Source: DAIMFL01 sp964372215
Lineage (GTDB): Bacteria > Pseudomonadota > Alphaproteobacteria > Dongiales > Dongiaceae
Assembly (NCBI GenBank): GCA_964372215.1
Contig: CAYJQC010000002.1
Coordinates: 124,001-188,000, forward strand
Reading direction: 5' to 3'
Length of the DNA: 64,000 nucleotides
Numbering within the stretch: position 1 is the stretch's first letter; each line of letters begins with the position of its first letter. Positions 16,970-25,554 of this stretch are shown here, piece by piece. A program made the position numbers and the translations under genes. Below the pieces are notes generated by a model that did not search any database, was not told the origin of the DNA, and worked only from the letters and a program-made list of their open reading frames with translations.

Positions 16970-17785
16970 ATGACCAGGCCCGGTGCGGCCGTCGCAGTCG
17001 TGTTTACCCTATTCTTGTCCGCCTGCGGTCCGGGCGATGACCTGGGCACCATCGCGCCAACAGAGGAATCTCTGTTCGCCGAGCAGTATCTGCAGAGATT
17101 CCGGGCTGGCGATTTCGAACATGTGCGGAAGTACGCCGATCCCCGGATCGCCGGCGAGACGACGGACGAGAACCTGAAACGGATTCTAGAGTTCTTCCCC
17201 GCCGGGGAGCCGCTTTCCGTCGAGCTGATCGGATACAATCTGCACACCGTGAACGCGGACTGGCAGGGCAGCTACACGTTCGAATACCAGTTCCCGTCGG
17301 GATGGGCGGTTGCCGGCGTCACGATGCAGCGCCCCGACGGCGGAGAAACCACCGTCATCGGCTTCGAGATCTACCGGACACCTGCCTCCCAGCGCGAGCT
17401 GAACGCCTTCACGTTCTCCGGCAAGTCGGTCCTGCACTATCTCGTCTTGGCCGCCGCCGTCCTGATTCCCGTGTTCGTCCTCGTCACCGCGTATTTCTGC
17501 GTGAGAACGCCGATGGCGAAGTGGAAGTGGCTGTGGGTGATCTTCATCCTTCTTGGTGTCGGGTCGTTCAGCCTCAACTGGACGACCGGCGAGCATGCAT
17601 TCGGGATCCTGAGGATCAATCCTCTTGGTGCGGGGGCGGGGGCGGCTGGCCCAAGCGCACCATGGATCATCATGGTCTCGTTTCCTTTGGGTGCCGTCAT
17701 GTTCTGGTTCAGGCGCCGGGAGCTCGTTGCGCGCAAAGGGGAGAATTCGGCCCCGCCGCCGACCTCGGATGCCGCCGGCAGTTGA
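16970..17785 (+). CDS. hypothetical lipoprotein with C-terminal membrane helices
   Basis: A 271-residue protein I do not recognise. It begins with a lipobox LFLSACG (Cys19). The next 125 residues look like a small soluble alpha/beta domain, with LRFRAGDFEHVRKYADP-like helix content that recalls NTF2/DUF3887 folds. It ends with about three membrane helices (near 150-175, 182-200 and 225-245) and an Arg-rich, Pro-rich tail. A lipid anchor combined with later membrane spans is unusual. The ATG at 16970 follows a gggagag ribosome site. No neighbour suggests a role. Confidence 0.7.
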   Translation: MTRPGAAVAVVFTLFLSACGPGDDLGTIAPTEESLFAEQYLQRFRAGDFEHVRKYADPRIAGETTDENLKRILEFFPAGEPLSVELIGYNLHTVNADWQGSYTFEYQFPSGWAVAGVTMQRPDGGETTVIGFEIYRTPASQRELNAFTFSGKSVLHYLVLAAAVLIPVFVLVTAYFCVRTPMAKWKWLWVIFILLGVGSFSLNWTTGEHAFGILRINPLGAGAGAAGPSAPWIIMVSFPLGAVMFWFRRRELVARKGENSAPPPTSDAAGS

Positions 17786-17930
17786 GGGCCAGACAGCCGC
17801 GCGACGTCCAGGCCCACCCGAATTCGCGAGAGCGGCGCGCTGGGGAGTTGAGCGGCCAAGCCCGCCGTGTTGCAAACACGATGCAGATTGCTCTGGTCTG
17901 CGAGACGTTCTTGCAACTTGAGGCGCCGCG

Positions 17931-18191
17931 GTGGCTCGCGGTTCGAGCCGGAAGCTGGCGCTGCTTGCCGAGCGCGAGCACCGCAGCGTCAAGAACTACG
18001 TGGAGACCCAGGTGAAACTGCATATCGAGCACGAACCCGAGGGGAAGCGGGTCGTTACCATGTATGTCGCCCCCGAACTCGTCGGCGTCCGGCAGGGAAA
18101 GCTGAAACGGTCGGACGGCGAGTCCGACGCGCGGTACGCCCAGCGCAAGGCGCTGTTCGACGAGCTGATCTCCCTGCCCGACATCGAGTAG
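17931..18191 (+). CDS. small hypothetical protein, possibly ribbon-helix-helix-like
   Basis: An 86-residue reading frame starting at a GTG that directly follows an in-frame stop. The segment LALLAEREHRSVKNYVETQV looks like the two helices of a ribbon-helix-helix DNA-binding unit, but the preceding beta strand is missing. The rest is a charged tail, with KRVVTMYVAPELVG in the middle. It could be a truncated regulator or antitoxin. No toxin gene is adjacent. Whether it is expressed is unknown. Confidence 0.4.
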   Translation: MARGSSRKLALLAEREHRSVKNYVETQVKLHIEHEPEGKRVVTMYVAPELVGVRQGKLKRSDGESDARYAQRKALFDELISLPDIE

Positions 18192-18245
18192 GCCGGTGCG
18201 TTGCGGATCGTCGAAGTCCGAATTCCGACCGAAGCGCCGCCCGCC

Positions 18246-18728
18246 TCAGAGAGTCTTCGCCACTTCGGCGAGCTGGTCGGCGCATTGGCCCCAGCCTTCG
18301 CTAAAACCCATCTCTTCGTGGGCCTTTCGCGCCGCGACCGTCCAGTGCAGCGCGCGGGCGGTGTAGCGGGTCTTGGTCCCCTCGTCCGCGAAGGTGATGA
18401 TGCCGGTCATGAACGGCTGTTCCGAGGGTTGCCACGCCGTCACGTAGGCGTCGGTGAAGACCAGGCGTTCGTTTTCGACCACCTCGAGATACACGCCGCG
18501 GTTCGGAAAGTCGTTGCCCTCGGCGTCGCGCATGACGATCCGGCTGGCGCCACCCGGCCGCAGGTCGAGCTCGGCCACCGGCGTGGTGAACGGCCTGGGC
18601 GCGAACCACAATTTAAGCAGCTCGGGCTCGGTCCAGGCGCGCCAGAGGTTGCGGCGCGGCGCGTCGATCAGGCGGGTCAGCACCAGCTCGCGATCCCCGG
18701 CGGATGCAGATTCGGCACTCTGGTTCAT
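18246..18728 (-). CDS. SRPBCC/AHSA1-family protein
   Basis: A 160-residue START-like domain of the activator-of-Hsp90 homologue type. Hallmarks are LVLTRLIDAPRRNLWRAWTEPELLKLWFAP at the start, PGGASRIVMRDAEG in the middle and EEMGFSEGWGQCADQL at the end. The fold binds hydrophobic ligands in a helix-grip pocket, but the ligand is unknown. It is the second gene of a pair: its ATG follows the stop of the DUF4112 gene with no gap, and an aggag site lies inside that gene's last codons. Confidence 0.88.
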   Translation of the reverse strand: MNQSAESASAGDRELVLTRLIDAPRRNLWRAWTEPELLKLWFAPRPFTTPVAELDLRPGGASRIVMRDAEGNDFPNRGVYLEVVENERLVFTDAYVTAWQPSEQPFMTGIITFADEGTKTRYTARALHWTVAARKAHEEMGFSEGWGQCADQLAEVAKTL

Positions 18729-19088
18729 TCATCTCCTCCTGTCCGGTTGTCCGCGAAGCCGCGCCAGGTCGGCCTCCAGCAGCGCGATGTTCTTCATGTT
18801 CGACTTCCAGAACACGTCGAAGATGTCGCCCAGCACCGGCACCGCGCCGAGACCGAAATCGAGCGCCACGTTCCAGCCCATGCGCGCGAGGGTCGTCGGC
18901 CGCGCACCCAGCCGGTGCGCCTCGGCCATGATGTAGAGCGAGACCAGGGCGGTCGCCGCATCCCCGATGCCGGGCACCAGGCCGAGCAGGGAATCGAGGC
19001 CGAAGCGCAACGGCGTCCCCGGAATTCCGAAGCGCGCGTCGAGCAGCCGCGCGAGCGCCCGCAGACGGTTCAGTGTGTCGTGATCCAT
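18729..19088 (-). CDS. DUF4112 membrane-associated protein
   Basis: A 119-residue protein of the DUF4112 family: LARLLDARFGIPGTPLRFGLDSLLGLVPGIGDAATAL then MGWNVALDFGLGAVPVLGDIFDVFWKSN. Two Gly-rich amphipathic hydrophobic stretches (about residues 30-50 and 78-97) suggest membrane association. Function unknown. The ATG giving MDHDTLNRLRAL is preceded by a gggag site; a longer frame starting at 19226 is not credible. It leads the pair with the AHSA1 gene. Confidence 0.85.
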   Translation of the reverse strand: MDHDTLNRLRALARLLDARFGIPGTPLRFGLDSLLGLVPGIGDAATALVSLYIMAEAHRLGARPTTLARMGWNVALDFGLGAVPVLGDIFDVFWKSNMKNIALLEADLARLRGQPDRRR

Positions 19089-19209
19089 CGCCGTACTCCC
19101 GCCGCCTCCCCCGTGGCCATCGCGTATCATGCGACGCGCTGGCAGGTGAAAGCGTTGCGCGTAGAGGGTACAACAGGTCGCATCCCACCCGCGATCAGGA
19201 GAGACCGTC

Positions 19210-19635
19210 ATGTCCGAGCCTTCCAAGACCGATCCGGCGGTGACGCGCGGCCGCTGCCTGTGCGGCGCGGTGACCTATGCGTACGAGGGGCCGGCGGCAT
19301 GGCGCGGTCATTGCCACTGCGAGAGCTGCCGGCGCAATTGCGCCGCGCCCTTCACCAGCTTCTTCGGGGTGCCGCGCGCGGCCTTCCGCTGGACCGGCGC
19401 GGCGCCGGCGATCTACGAGTCCTCGCCCGGCGTGCACCGGCCGTTCTGCGGCAAGTGCGGCACGCCGATGGCCTACGACGCCGACCGCGACACAGCTAAC
19501 ATTCACCTCTATGCCGCCAGCCTGGACGACTCCTCGGGCTTCACGCCGGGGTTCCACGTACACTGGGCAGAGCGGGTCCCGTGGGTGCATATGGCCGACG
19601 ATCTCAAGAAGTTCGAGCACGGCGGCGATGGATAG
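19210..19635 (+). CDS. GFA-family (CENP-V/GFA) zinc protein
   Basis: A 141-residue protein of the glutathione-dependent formaldehyde-activating family. Zinc ligands are arranged as CLCG (17-20), CHCESC (35-40) and CGKCG (79-83). The founding member speeds formation of S-hydroxymethylglutathione, but most members, including this one, have no proven substrate. An aggaga ribosome site lies just before the ATG. It is the last GC-rich gene before the AT-richer insert. Confidence 0.9.
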   Translation: MSEPSKTDPAVTRGRCLCGAVTYAYEGPAAWRGHCHCESCRRNCAAPFTSFFGVPRAAFRWTGAAPAIYESSPGVHRPFCGKCGTPMAYDADRDTANIHLYAASLDDSSGFTPGFHVHWAERVPWVHMADDLKKFEHGGDG

Positions 19636-21180
19636 TTGAAGATTCGCCTGGAGCACGGGCAACTAAGACTCTAACATTGGGTTCATTCTTCGAGCTGCTG
19701 ATTTATATCAATCAGCACTCGGTTCTATTTCAATCTTCCACAAGATTAGCAAACAAATGCTACGCAACAACAGCAGACTGAAGATCAAGCTTGGAGAATC
19801 TGGGGTCAATTTCCTTCAGTTTGGCGCGGATGCCTTCAAGAGGCTCTTGCCCCATGTCGCGATCTCGCCATGGAAAGAGGGGCCGGGCGAGAAACCCTGT
19901 TCGGTTTGGACATCCGCGCAGAGGACCGCAGTTCGCATTACGTTGACCGTTGGAGAGGGCTCCGATGATTCCCGCTCGCTAAGCGCAGTCCTTACCCGGC
20001 GACGCGTCCACGCAGTGGGTGGAAACGCCAAGCAGACCATCGATACGCGAGAGCACGACATCTGCCGACTGATCGCAGAACGCCTATCGGAGGTCTTGAC
20101 AAGGCGCCCTTTGAACGCCAGCGACGCATCGATTCAGGCGATCAGCGATGCGTTTGATGAGTATGTCGTGGCCTCTCACATTCGAGGTCATCACAAAGTA
20201 CAGACGTCTGTCGGCGTGATTCTGGACTCTTTGCACAAGCTGGCTGAGCAAAGCTATGAAAATAAGGCCCTCACCTTTGGCTGCATTATTGACCCTCGCC
20301 GATTTGGCCAGCCCGAGGGAGCCCAATTCCCAACTGAGTTTCTTCGATCCAAGAAATACAAGGCACTGTCCGATGGATTCCGAACGTCCTATCTAGTGTC
20401 GACAGACGGACGCGTCCTGGACTTCGTAGACCTCGAACGGTTCAAGCGAAACCCAGTTACCAAGACGCACTTCTTTCCTGACTGGGCCGAGCCGCTCGCA
20501 TGTGCAAGTCGCAGGGGGCGTTGCGGAATCGGGCTCAGCCGTCAGGGCGATATTCTCGTTTTCGACGAAGGTACTCTCCGGTTCACATATCGCTACGGCC
20601 GATGGCAGTACTGGAACCATACCCATCTTGTGATGTTGTTGCGAGATCGCGCGCGAGCGCAGCGAGTGCCCATTCGGATTCTGGGGCGCGTCGTTGGCGC
20701 CATCTATCGCGCAGCACTTGACGTCTCTTTTCGTCGTTGTGGCGGGCTGTTCGTGATCCTTCACAATCGCGACAACCTTCGGAAGATCGTGAAGATGGGG
20801 GATGCGATTGGGGACCAACGGAGGGGAATGACTGATGCTGAATTCGATTCAGTACTGAGAAAGCACACAATTCAAGCACTACCAAGACCGGTCATTGTTG
20901 AGTTGGCCTCCTTGGACGGGGCTGTTGTTCTCGACAATTCGGGTCACATCAGAGCGTATGGTGCTGTGCTGCAGCCGAAAAAGTCAGGAAAACTCCGCAG
21001 TACGGAAGGGAGCAGAACGAAAGCGGCGATTGGCGCTTCCAACTATGGTCTAGCGATCAAGATCAGTTCGGATGGGGATATCAGCGTGTATTACAAAGGC
21101 AGGGAGTTCATTCGTGTCTGAACGATCAAATTCGTGATCGGCTGATTCGCCTAGTCGGCAATGCTGCGACGTAAAACTGG
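19636..21180. other. AT-richer insert carrying one DAC-like gene
   Basis: From just after the GFA gene to just before rlmI the base composition drops visibly, third codon positions lose their G/C bias and rare codons such as tta, aga and cta appear. The neighbouring genes show none of this. No integrase, transposase or flanking direct repeat was found. About 120 bases of AT-rich DNA precede the single gene and about 110 follow it. I read this as horizontally acquired DNA. Confidence 0.7.
19757..21121 (+). CDS. diadenylate cyclase (DAC/DisA_N)-like protein
   Basis: A 454-residue protein. Residues about 305-454 follow the DAC domain of DisA/CdaA enzymes, which join two ATP into c-di-AMP: IYRAALDVSFRRCGGLFVIL, the metal-site motif DGA (387-389), SGHIRAYGAVLQ, then GSRTKAA (418-424) where active enzymes have G-T-R-H-R, and ISSDGDISVYYKG in place of VSEE-type ends. 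Thus the DGA is kept but RHR is degenerate, so activity is uncertain; it might sense a nucleotide instead. Residues 1-300 form an unrecognised N-terminal region, including a strand-rich piece at 250-285, probably a sensor. c-di-AMP cyclases are rare in alphaproteobacteria. The weak start is an ATG without a clear ribosome site. Confidence 0.65.
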   Translation: MLRNNSRLKIKLGESGVNFLQFGADAFKRLLPHVAISPWKEGPGEKPCSVWTSAQRTAVRITLTVGEGSDDSRSLSAVLTRRRVHAVGGNAKQTIDTREHDICRLIAERLSEVLTRRPLNASDASIQAISDAFDEYVVASHIRGHHKVQTSVGVILDSLHKLAEQSYENKALTFGCIIDPRRFGQPEGAQFPTEFLRSKKYKALSDGFRTSYLVSTDGRVLDFVDLERFKRNPVTKTHFFPDWAEPLACASRRGRCGIGLSRQGDILVFDEGTLRFTYRYGRWQYWNHTHLVMLLRDRARAQRVPIRILGRVVGAIYRAALDVSFRRCGGLFVILHNRDNLRKIVKMGDAIGDQRRGMTDAEFDSVLRKHTIQALPRPVIVELASLDGAVVLDNSGHIRAYGAVLQPKKSGKLRSTEGSRTKAAIGASNYGLAIKISSDGDISVYYKGREFIRV

Positions 21181-21231
21181 TTTGCTTTGATAGTGGCGGC
21201 GGCCCAGCGGTTGCACTACCCTCCGCGCCCC

Positions 21232-22431
21232 ATGACAGACCCCAGCGATACCCGCCCCACGCTCCGCCTCAAGCCCGGCGCCCATCGCCGCGCCTTTTCC
21301 GGCAATCCCTGGATCTTCAGCAACGAGATCGAGATGACGGCGGAGGCCAAGGCGCTGCCACCCGGCGGCATCGTCCGGGTGCTGGCCGATGACGGACGGC
21401 CGATCGGCACCGCCTGCTTCAATCCCCATACCCTGATCGCGGCGCGGATCCTGGCCCGCGACCCCGCGACCCGGATCGACCGGGCCTTCCTGGCCGAGCG
21501 CCTGACCCAGGCGCTCCGCCTGCGCGAGCGGCTGGTGCCGGTGCCGCATTACCGGCTGATCCATGCCGAGGCGGACGGGCTGCCCGGCACCATCGTCGAC
21601 CGCTTCGGCGAGGTGGTGGTGGTGCAGGTGAACAGCGCCGGCATGGAGCTGCTGACCGACGACCTGCTGGCCGCCATCGACGCGGTGCTGTCGCCGGCGA
21701 CGGTGCTGCTGAAGAACGACAGCCCGGCGCGGAGCCTGGAGGGGCTGGACATCCATACCCGCGTCGCCAAGGGCGCCCTCGACGGCCCGATCGACGTGAT
21801 CGAGCACGGCACGCGCTTCCTGGCCGACCCGCGCGAGGGCCAGAAAACCGGCTGGTTCTTCGACCACCGCGACAACCGCATGGGCGTCGCGCAGCTCGCC
21901 AAGGGCGCGCGGGTGCTGGACCTCTACAGCTATTGCGGCGGGTTCGCGCTGCAGGCCGCCAAGGCCGGCGCCGACCAGGTGGTGGCCATCGACCGGTCGC
22001 AGCCGGCGCTCGACCTGGCCGCCCGGGCCTCCGCGCAGAACGGCGTGGCGGCGCGCTGCAAGTTCCTGCGCGGCGAGGCGTTCGCCGAGCTTGAGCGCCT
22101 GGCCGACAACGGCGAGCGGTTCGACATCGTGGTCGCCGATCCCCCGGCCTTCATCAAGTCGAAGAAGGATGCGCCCCAGGGGACCCGCGCCTATCGCAAG
22201 CTGGCGCGGCTCGCCGCCCGCCTCGTGCGCGCCCAGGGCTTCCTGTTCGTCGCCTCCTGCTCGCACCATATCGACACGGCGGGGTTCGCCAACGAGGTGC
22301 GCCACGGCATCGGCGCGCTCGGCCGCAGCGGCCGCATCCTCATGACCTCGGGCGCGGCGCCGGACCACCCGGTCCATCCGTTCCTGCCCGAAAGCGCCTA
22401 TCTGAAGGTCCAGCTGCTGCAGCTCGACTGA
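21232..22431 (+). CDS. rlmI: 23S rRNA (cytosine-C5)-methyltransferase RlmI-like
   Basis: A 399-residue protein of the COG1092 family. An N-terminal PUA domain (about 5-80, LRLKPGAHRRAFSGNPWIF) precedes a central EEHEE-like part and a SAM-dependent catalytic domain. The SAM site is VLDLYSYCGGFALQAA, the acidic follow-on is VVAIDRSQPAL, and the catalytic motif is VVADPPAFIKSKK with a later CSHHI. The E. coli enzyme methylates C1962 of 23S rRNA; the exact base here is assumed from the family. The start ATG at 21232 begins MTDPSDTRPTLRLK. It is a single gene just right of the DAC insert. Confidence 0.88.
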   Translation: MTDPSDTRPTLRLKPGAHRRAFSGNPWIFSNEIEMTAEAKALPPGGIVRVLADDGRPIGTACFNPHTLIAARILARDPATRIDRAFLAERLTQALRLRERLVPVPHYRLIHAEADGLPGTIVDRFGEVVVVQVNSAGMELLTDDLLAAIDAVLSPATVLLKNDSPARSLEGLDIHTRVAKGALDGPIDVIEHGTRFLADPREGQKTGWFFDHRDNRMGVAQLAKGARVLDLYSYCGGFALQAAKAGADQVVAIDRSQPALDLAARASAQNGVAARCKFLRGEAFAELERLADNGERFDIVVADPPAFIKSKKDAPQGTRAYRKLARLAARLVRAQGFLFVASCSHHIDTAGFANEVRHGIGALGRSGRILMTSGAAPDHPVHPFLPESAYLKVQLLQLD

Positions 22432-22437
22432 AGCGGT

Positions 22438-23487
<1,050 letters not shown>

Positions 23488-23496
23488 TCGCGAAAA

Positions 23497-23530
23497 ATCA
23501 TATAGATTGTCTATTTTTGTCAATAGATAA
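23497..23530 (-). promoter_or_regulatory. possible pspF promoter with overlapping inverted repeat
   Basis: On the minus strand TTGACA (23523-23518) and TATGAT (23502-23497) are 15 bases apart, slightly short for sigma70. An inverted repeat, ttgtctat (23507-23514) and atagataa (23523-23530), one mismatch, overlaps the -35. That is what an autoregulatory site would look like, since PspF represses its own gene in E. coli. The start of transcription would be almost at the ATG. Confidence 0.4.
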
Positions 23531-23620
23531 GTAATTGTGCCATCTCACAGTTTGCACCCCGGGTGGGGCTAAGTTGGAATTTATATTTTGAAACAAGGGG
23601 TTGATGCGTCTGGGCCGGAT

Positions 23621-23636
23621 TGGCACGGGACTTGCC
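23621..23636 (+). promoter_or_regulatory. sigma54 promoter of the psp operon
   Basis: TGGCACGGGACTTGCC matches the sigma54 consensus TGGCACG-N4-TTGCW at every position but the last, with the GG and GC elements at the required spacing. It lies about 72 bases before the first small ORF and 275 before pspA, pointing rightward, opposite pspF. The AT-rich stretch at about 23500-23600 between it and pspF is where PspF enhancer sites are expected. Confidence 0.9.
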
Positions 23637-23707
23637 AATATCACCGTGAACACCGGTAGCGGCGGGACATTCGCCGCCGACCGGACCAGCCGGGAAGGGA
23701 CAGGGAC

Positions 23708-23872
23708 ATGCACGACAGCTATGGCGACAGCGCCGGCCGCGAACGCACCGGGACGACGCGCGAGAACCTCGAGCGGGCGGGCGGGCGCCTGCTGGACTAC
23801 CTGCGCAGCCGCACCGCCGAGCACTGGATCATGTTCGTGGCCGGCCTGGTCGCCGGCCTGCTGCTGGCCTGA
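23708..23872 (+). CDS. 54-residue single-span membrane protein heading the psp operon
   Basis: A short gene reading MHDSYGDSAGRERTG at the start and EHWIMFVAGLVAGLLLA at the end. It has about 37 polar, Arg-rich residues followed by a single C-terminal membrane helix. The gggacaggga stretch supplies a ribosome site. It lies between the sigma54 promoter and pspA, 38 bases before pspA, so it should be co-induced by envelope stress. The tail-anchored form with a Gly-rich helix recalls the DUF883/YqjD type, but I see no firm family. It could tether the stress response to the membrane; this is a guess. Confidence 0.6.
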   Translation: MHDSYGDSAGRERTGTTRENLERAGGRLLDYLRSRTAEHWIMFVAGLVAGLLLA

Positions 23873-23910
23873 GCCGCCTTCCGCCGACCGCATCAACGGA
23901 GAGCCTTGTC

Positions 23911-24582
23911 ATGAGCATTTTTTCGCGCCTCACCGACATCATCAACTCGAACCTCGGCGCCCTGCTCGACCGGGCGGAGGATCCGGAGAAGATGATCCGC
24001 CTGATGATCCAGGAGATGGAAGACACGCTGGTCGAGGCGCGCACCACCGCCGCGCGGGTGATCGCCGACCAGAAGGAAGGCCGGCGCACCATCGCCCGCC
24101 TGGATGAGGCCCAGGCCGAGTGGCAGCGCAAGGCCGAGCTCGCCATCGCCAAGGGCCGCGAGGACTTGGCCAAGGGCGCGCTGATCGAGCGGGCCAAGCT
24201 GGCGGAAACCGCCCGGTCGCTGGTGGCCGAGATGGGGTTCCTCGACGAGGCCCTGGCCAAGCAGGACGCCGACATCGCCAAGCTCGAGGCCAAGCTCGGC
24301 GAGGCCAAGACCAAGCAGAAGACGATCCTGGCGCGCCACGACACGGCGAGCGCGCGCCTCAAGGTGCGCCAGCGCATCCATGACGGCCGGATGGACGTCG
24401 CGCTCACCCGCTTCGCCCAGATGGAGCGGCGGCTCGACAACCTGGAGGGCGAGGTCGAGGCCTTCGACCTCGGCGCCGGCAAGACCCTGGCCGACGAATT
24501 GGCCGAGCTCGAAGCCGAGGCGGGCGTCGAGGACGAGCTGCAGCGCCTCAAGGCGCGGCTGCGCCCCGACCGCACGGCCTGA
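23911..24582 (+). CDS. pspA: phage shock protein A
   Basis: A 223-residue PspA/IM30 protein. Its amphipathic first helix MSIFSRLTDIINSNLGALLD binds stressed membranes. The DPEKMIRLMIQEMEDTL segment that follows is the family signature, and long coiled-coil helices run to about residue 215. It forms large rod or ring assemblies that shield the inner membrane and, when free, inhibits PspF. Second gene of the sigma54-controlled operon, with pspB following after 14 bases. Confidence 0.96.
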   Translation: MSIFSRLTDIINSNLGALLDRAEDPEKMIRLMIQEMEDTLVEARTTAARVIADQKEGRRTIARLDEAQAEWQRKAELAIAKGREDLAKGALIERAKLAETARSLVAEMGFLDEALAKQDADIAKLEAKLGEAKTKQKTILARHDTASARLKVRQRIHDGRMDVALTRFAQMERRLDNLEGEVEAFDLGAGKTLADELAELEAEAGVEDELQRLKARLRPDRTA

Positions 24583-24596
24583 GCGGATCACCGGAC

Positions 24597-24824
24597 ATGC
24601 TGGGATACATCGAAACGCCGCTGATCCTGTTCCTGGTGGTCGTCGCGCCGGTGTGGATCATCGGCCACTACGCAACGCGCTGGCGCTCGACCCGCATGCT
24701 GTCGGCCGAGGACGAGAAGCTGCTGGCCGAGCTGTGGCGCACCGCCGAGCGCGTCGACGAGCGCCTCGGCAACATCGAGAAGATCCTCGACACCGAATCG
24801 AGCGAATGGAGAAAGCAGCCATGA
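24597..24824 (+). CDS. pspB: phage shock protein B
   Basis: A 75-residue inner-membrane protein: one N-terminal helix (ETPLILFLVVVAPVWIIGHY) followed by a cytoplasmic coiled coil (AEDEKLLAELWRTAERVDER). With PspC it senses secretin or membrane stress and draws PspA away from PspF. Its stop overlaps the pspC start (ATGA), so the two are coupled. Confidence 0.94.
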   Translation: MLGYIETPLILFLVVVAPVWIIGHYATRWRSTRMLSAEDEKLLAELWRTAERVDERLGNIEKILDTESSEWRKQP

Positions 24825-25225
24825 GCGGCGCATTCGACGGCACCCGGCGGCGCAGCCCCAACCGGCTGTACCGCGACCCGCAGAACGGCCGGATCCTCGG
24901 CGTGTGCGCCGGCATCGCCGACTATTTCGGCTTCAAGCCGGTGCATGTGCGGCTGGCCGCCGTGGTGTTCCTGCTGATGTTTCCGGTCGGCGCGCTGTTC
25001 GCCTATTTCCTGACCGCGCTGCTCGTCGCCCGCAAACCGGCCGACATGTACGCGACCGCCGGAGAGGAGACCTTCTGGCGCGCCGTGCGCACCGATCCGT
25101 CGCAGACCGCCGGCGAGCTCAGGCATCGCTTCCGCGAGATCGAGCGCCGGCTGAGGACCGCCGAGCGCTTCGTCACCTCGAGCCAGTTCAAGCTGAACCA
25201 GGAGTTCCGCGACCTCGAAGGCTGA
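24821..25225 (+). CDS. pspC: phage shock protein C
   Basis: A 134-residue inner-membrane protein with the PspC domain: RLYRDPQNGRILGVCAGIADYFG, then VRLAAVVFLLMFPVGALFAYFLTALLV as the membrane part. A longer C-terminal tail (about 75-134) rich in charged helices ends in QEFRDLEG. It signals stress to PspA together with PspB. ATG 24821 overlaps the pspB stop and has ggagaaa upstream; an ATG at 24806 is a less likely alternative. The operon ends here and the next gene is convergent. Confidence 0.93.
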   Translation: MSGAFDGTRRRSPNRLYRDPQNGRILGVCAGIADYFGFKPVHVRLAAVVFLLMFPVGALFAYFLTALLVARKPADMYATAGEETFWRAVRTDPSQTAGELRHRFREIERRLRTAERFVTSSQFKLNQEFRDLEG

Positions 25226-25246
25226 GGCCGCGCCCGCCGGCGCGCG

Positions 25247-25441
25247 TCAGTGGCTGCCGTGGGCCTCGACGTGGTCGAAATGCAGCTTCACCTGATAGAG
25301 GATGAACAGGACGGCGAAGGCGAAGAACCCGAGCCCGCCCCAATACGGCACCGCCGCGGCCGCGCGGGCGGCGACGAACAGCCCCAGCACCGCCATGACA
25401 GCGGTGCAGCCGCACCACACCCAGCGCGCAAAATCGTCCAT
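25247..25441 (-). CDS. 64-residue small membrane protein
   Basis: A short protein with two hydrophobic helices (about residues 6-27 and 33-50) and a His-rich end (KLHFDHVEAHGSH). It starts MDDFARWVWCG. It is convergent with pspC, with about 21 bases between stops. No family is recognised and there is no direct evidence of a link to the Psp response. The His-rich tail could bind a metal. Confidence 0.55.
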   Translation of the reverse strand: MDDFARWVWCGCTAVMAVLGLFVAARAAAAVPYWGGLGFFAFAVLFILYQVKLHFDHVEAHGSH

Positions 25442-25554
25442 GAGTTCCTCGTCCTCCGCGTGACAGGCGACCGCTCCGGGGCGGCCCGGGCGTCGCCATC
25501 CCGGCGCGCCGAAACCTAGGAGAGAACGCGGCGCAAGGCAACCCGCGGCACGCC

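Noticed and set aside
21123..21140. cgatca/tgatcg hairpin after the DAC-like gene as a terminator
   Set aside because: The stem is only 6 bp and is not followed by a T-tract; chance is likely.
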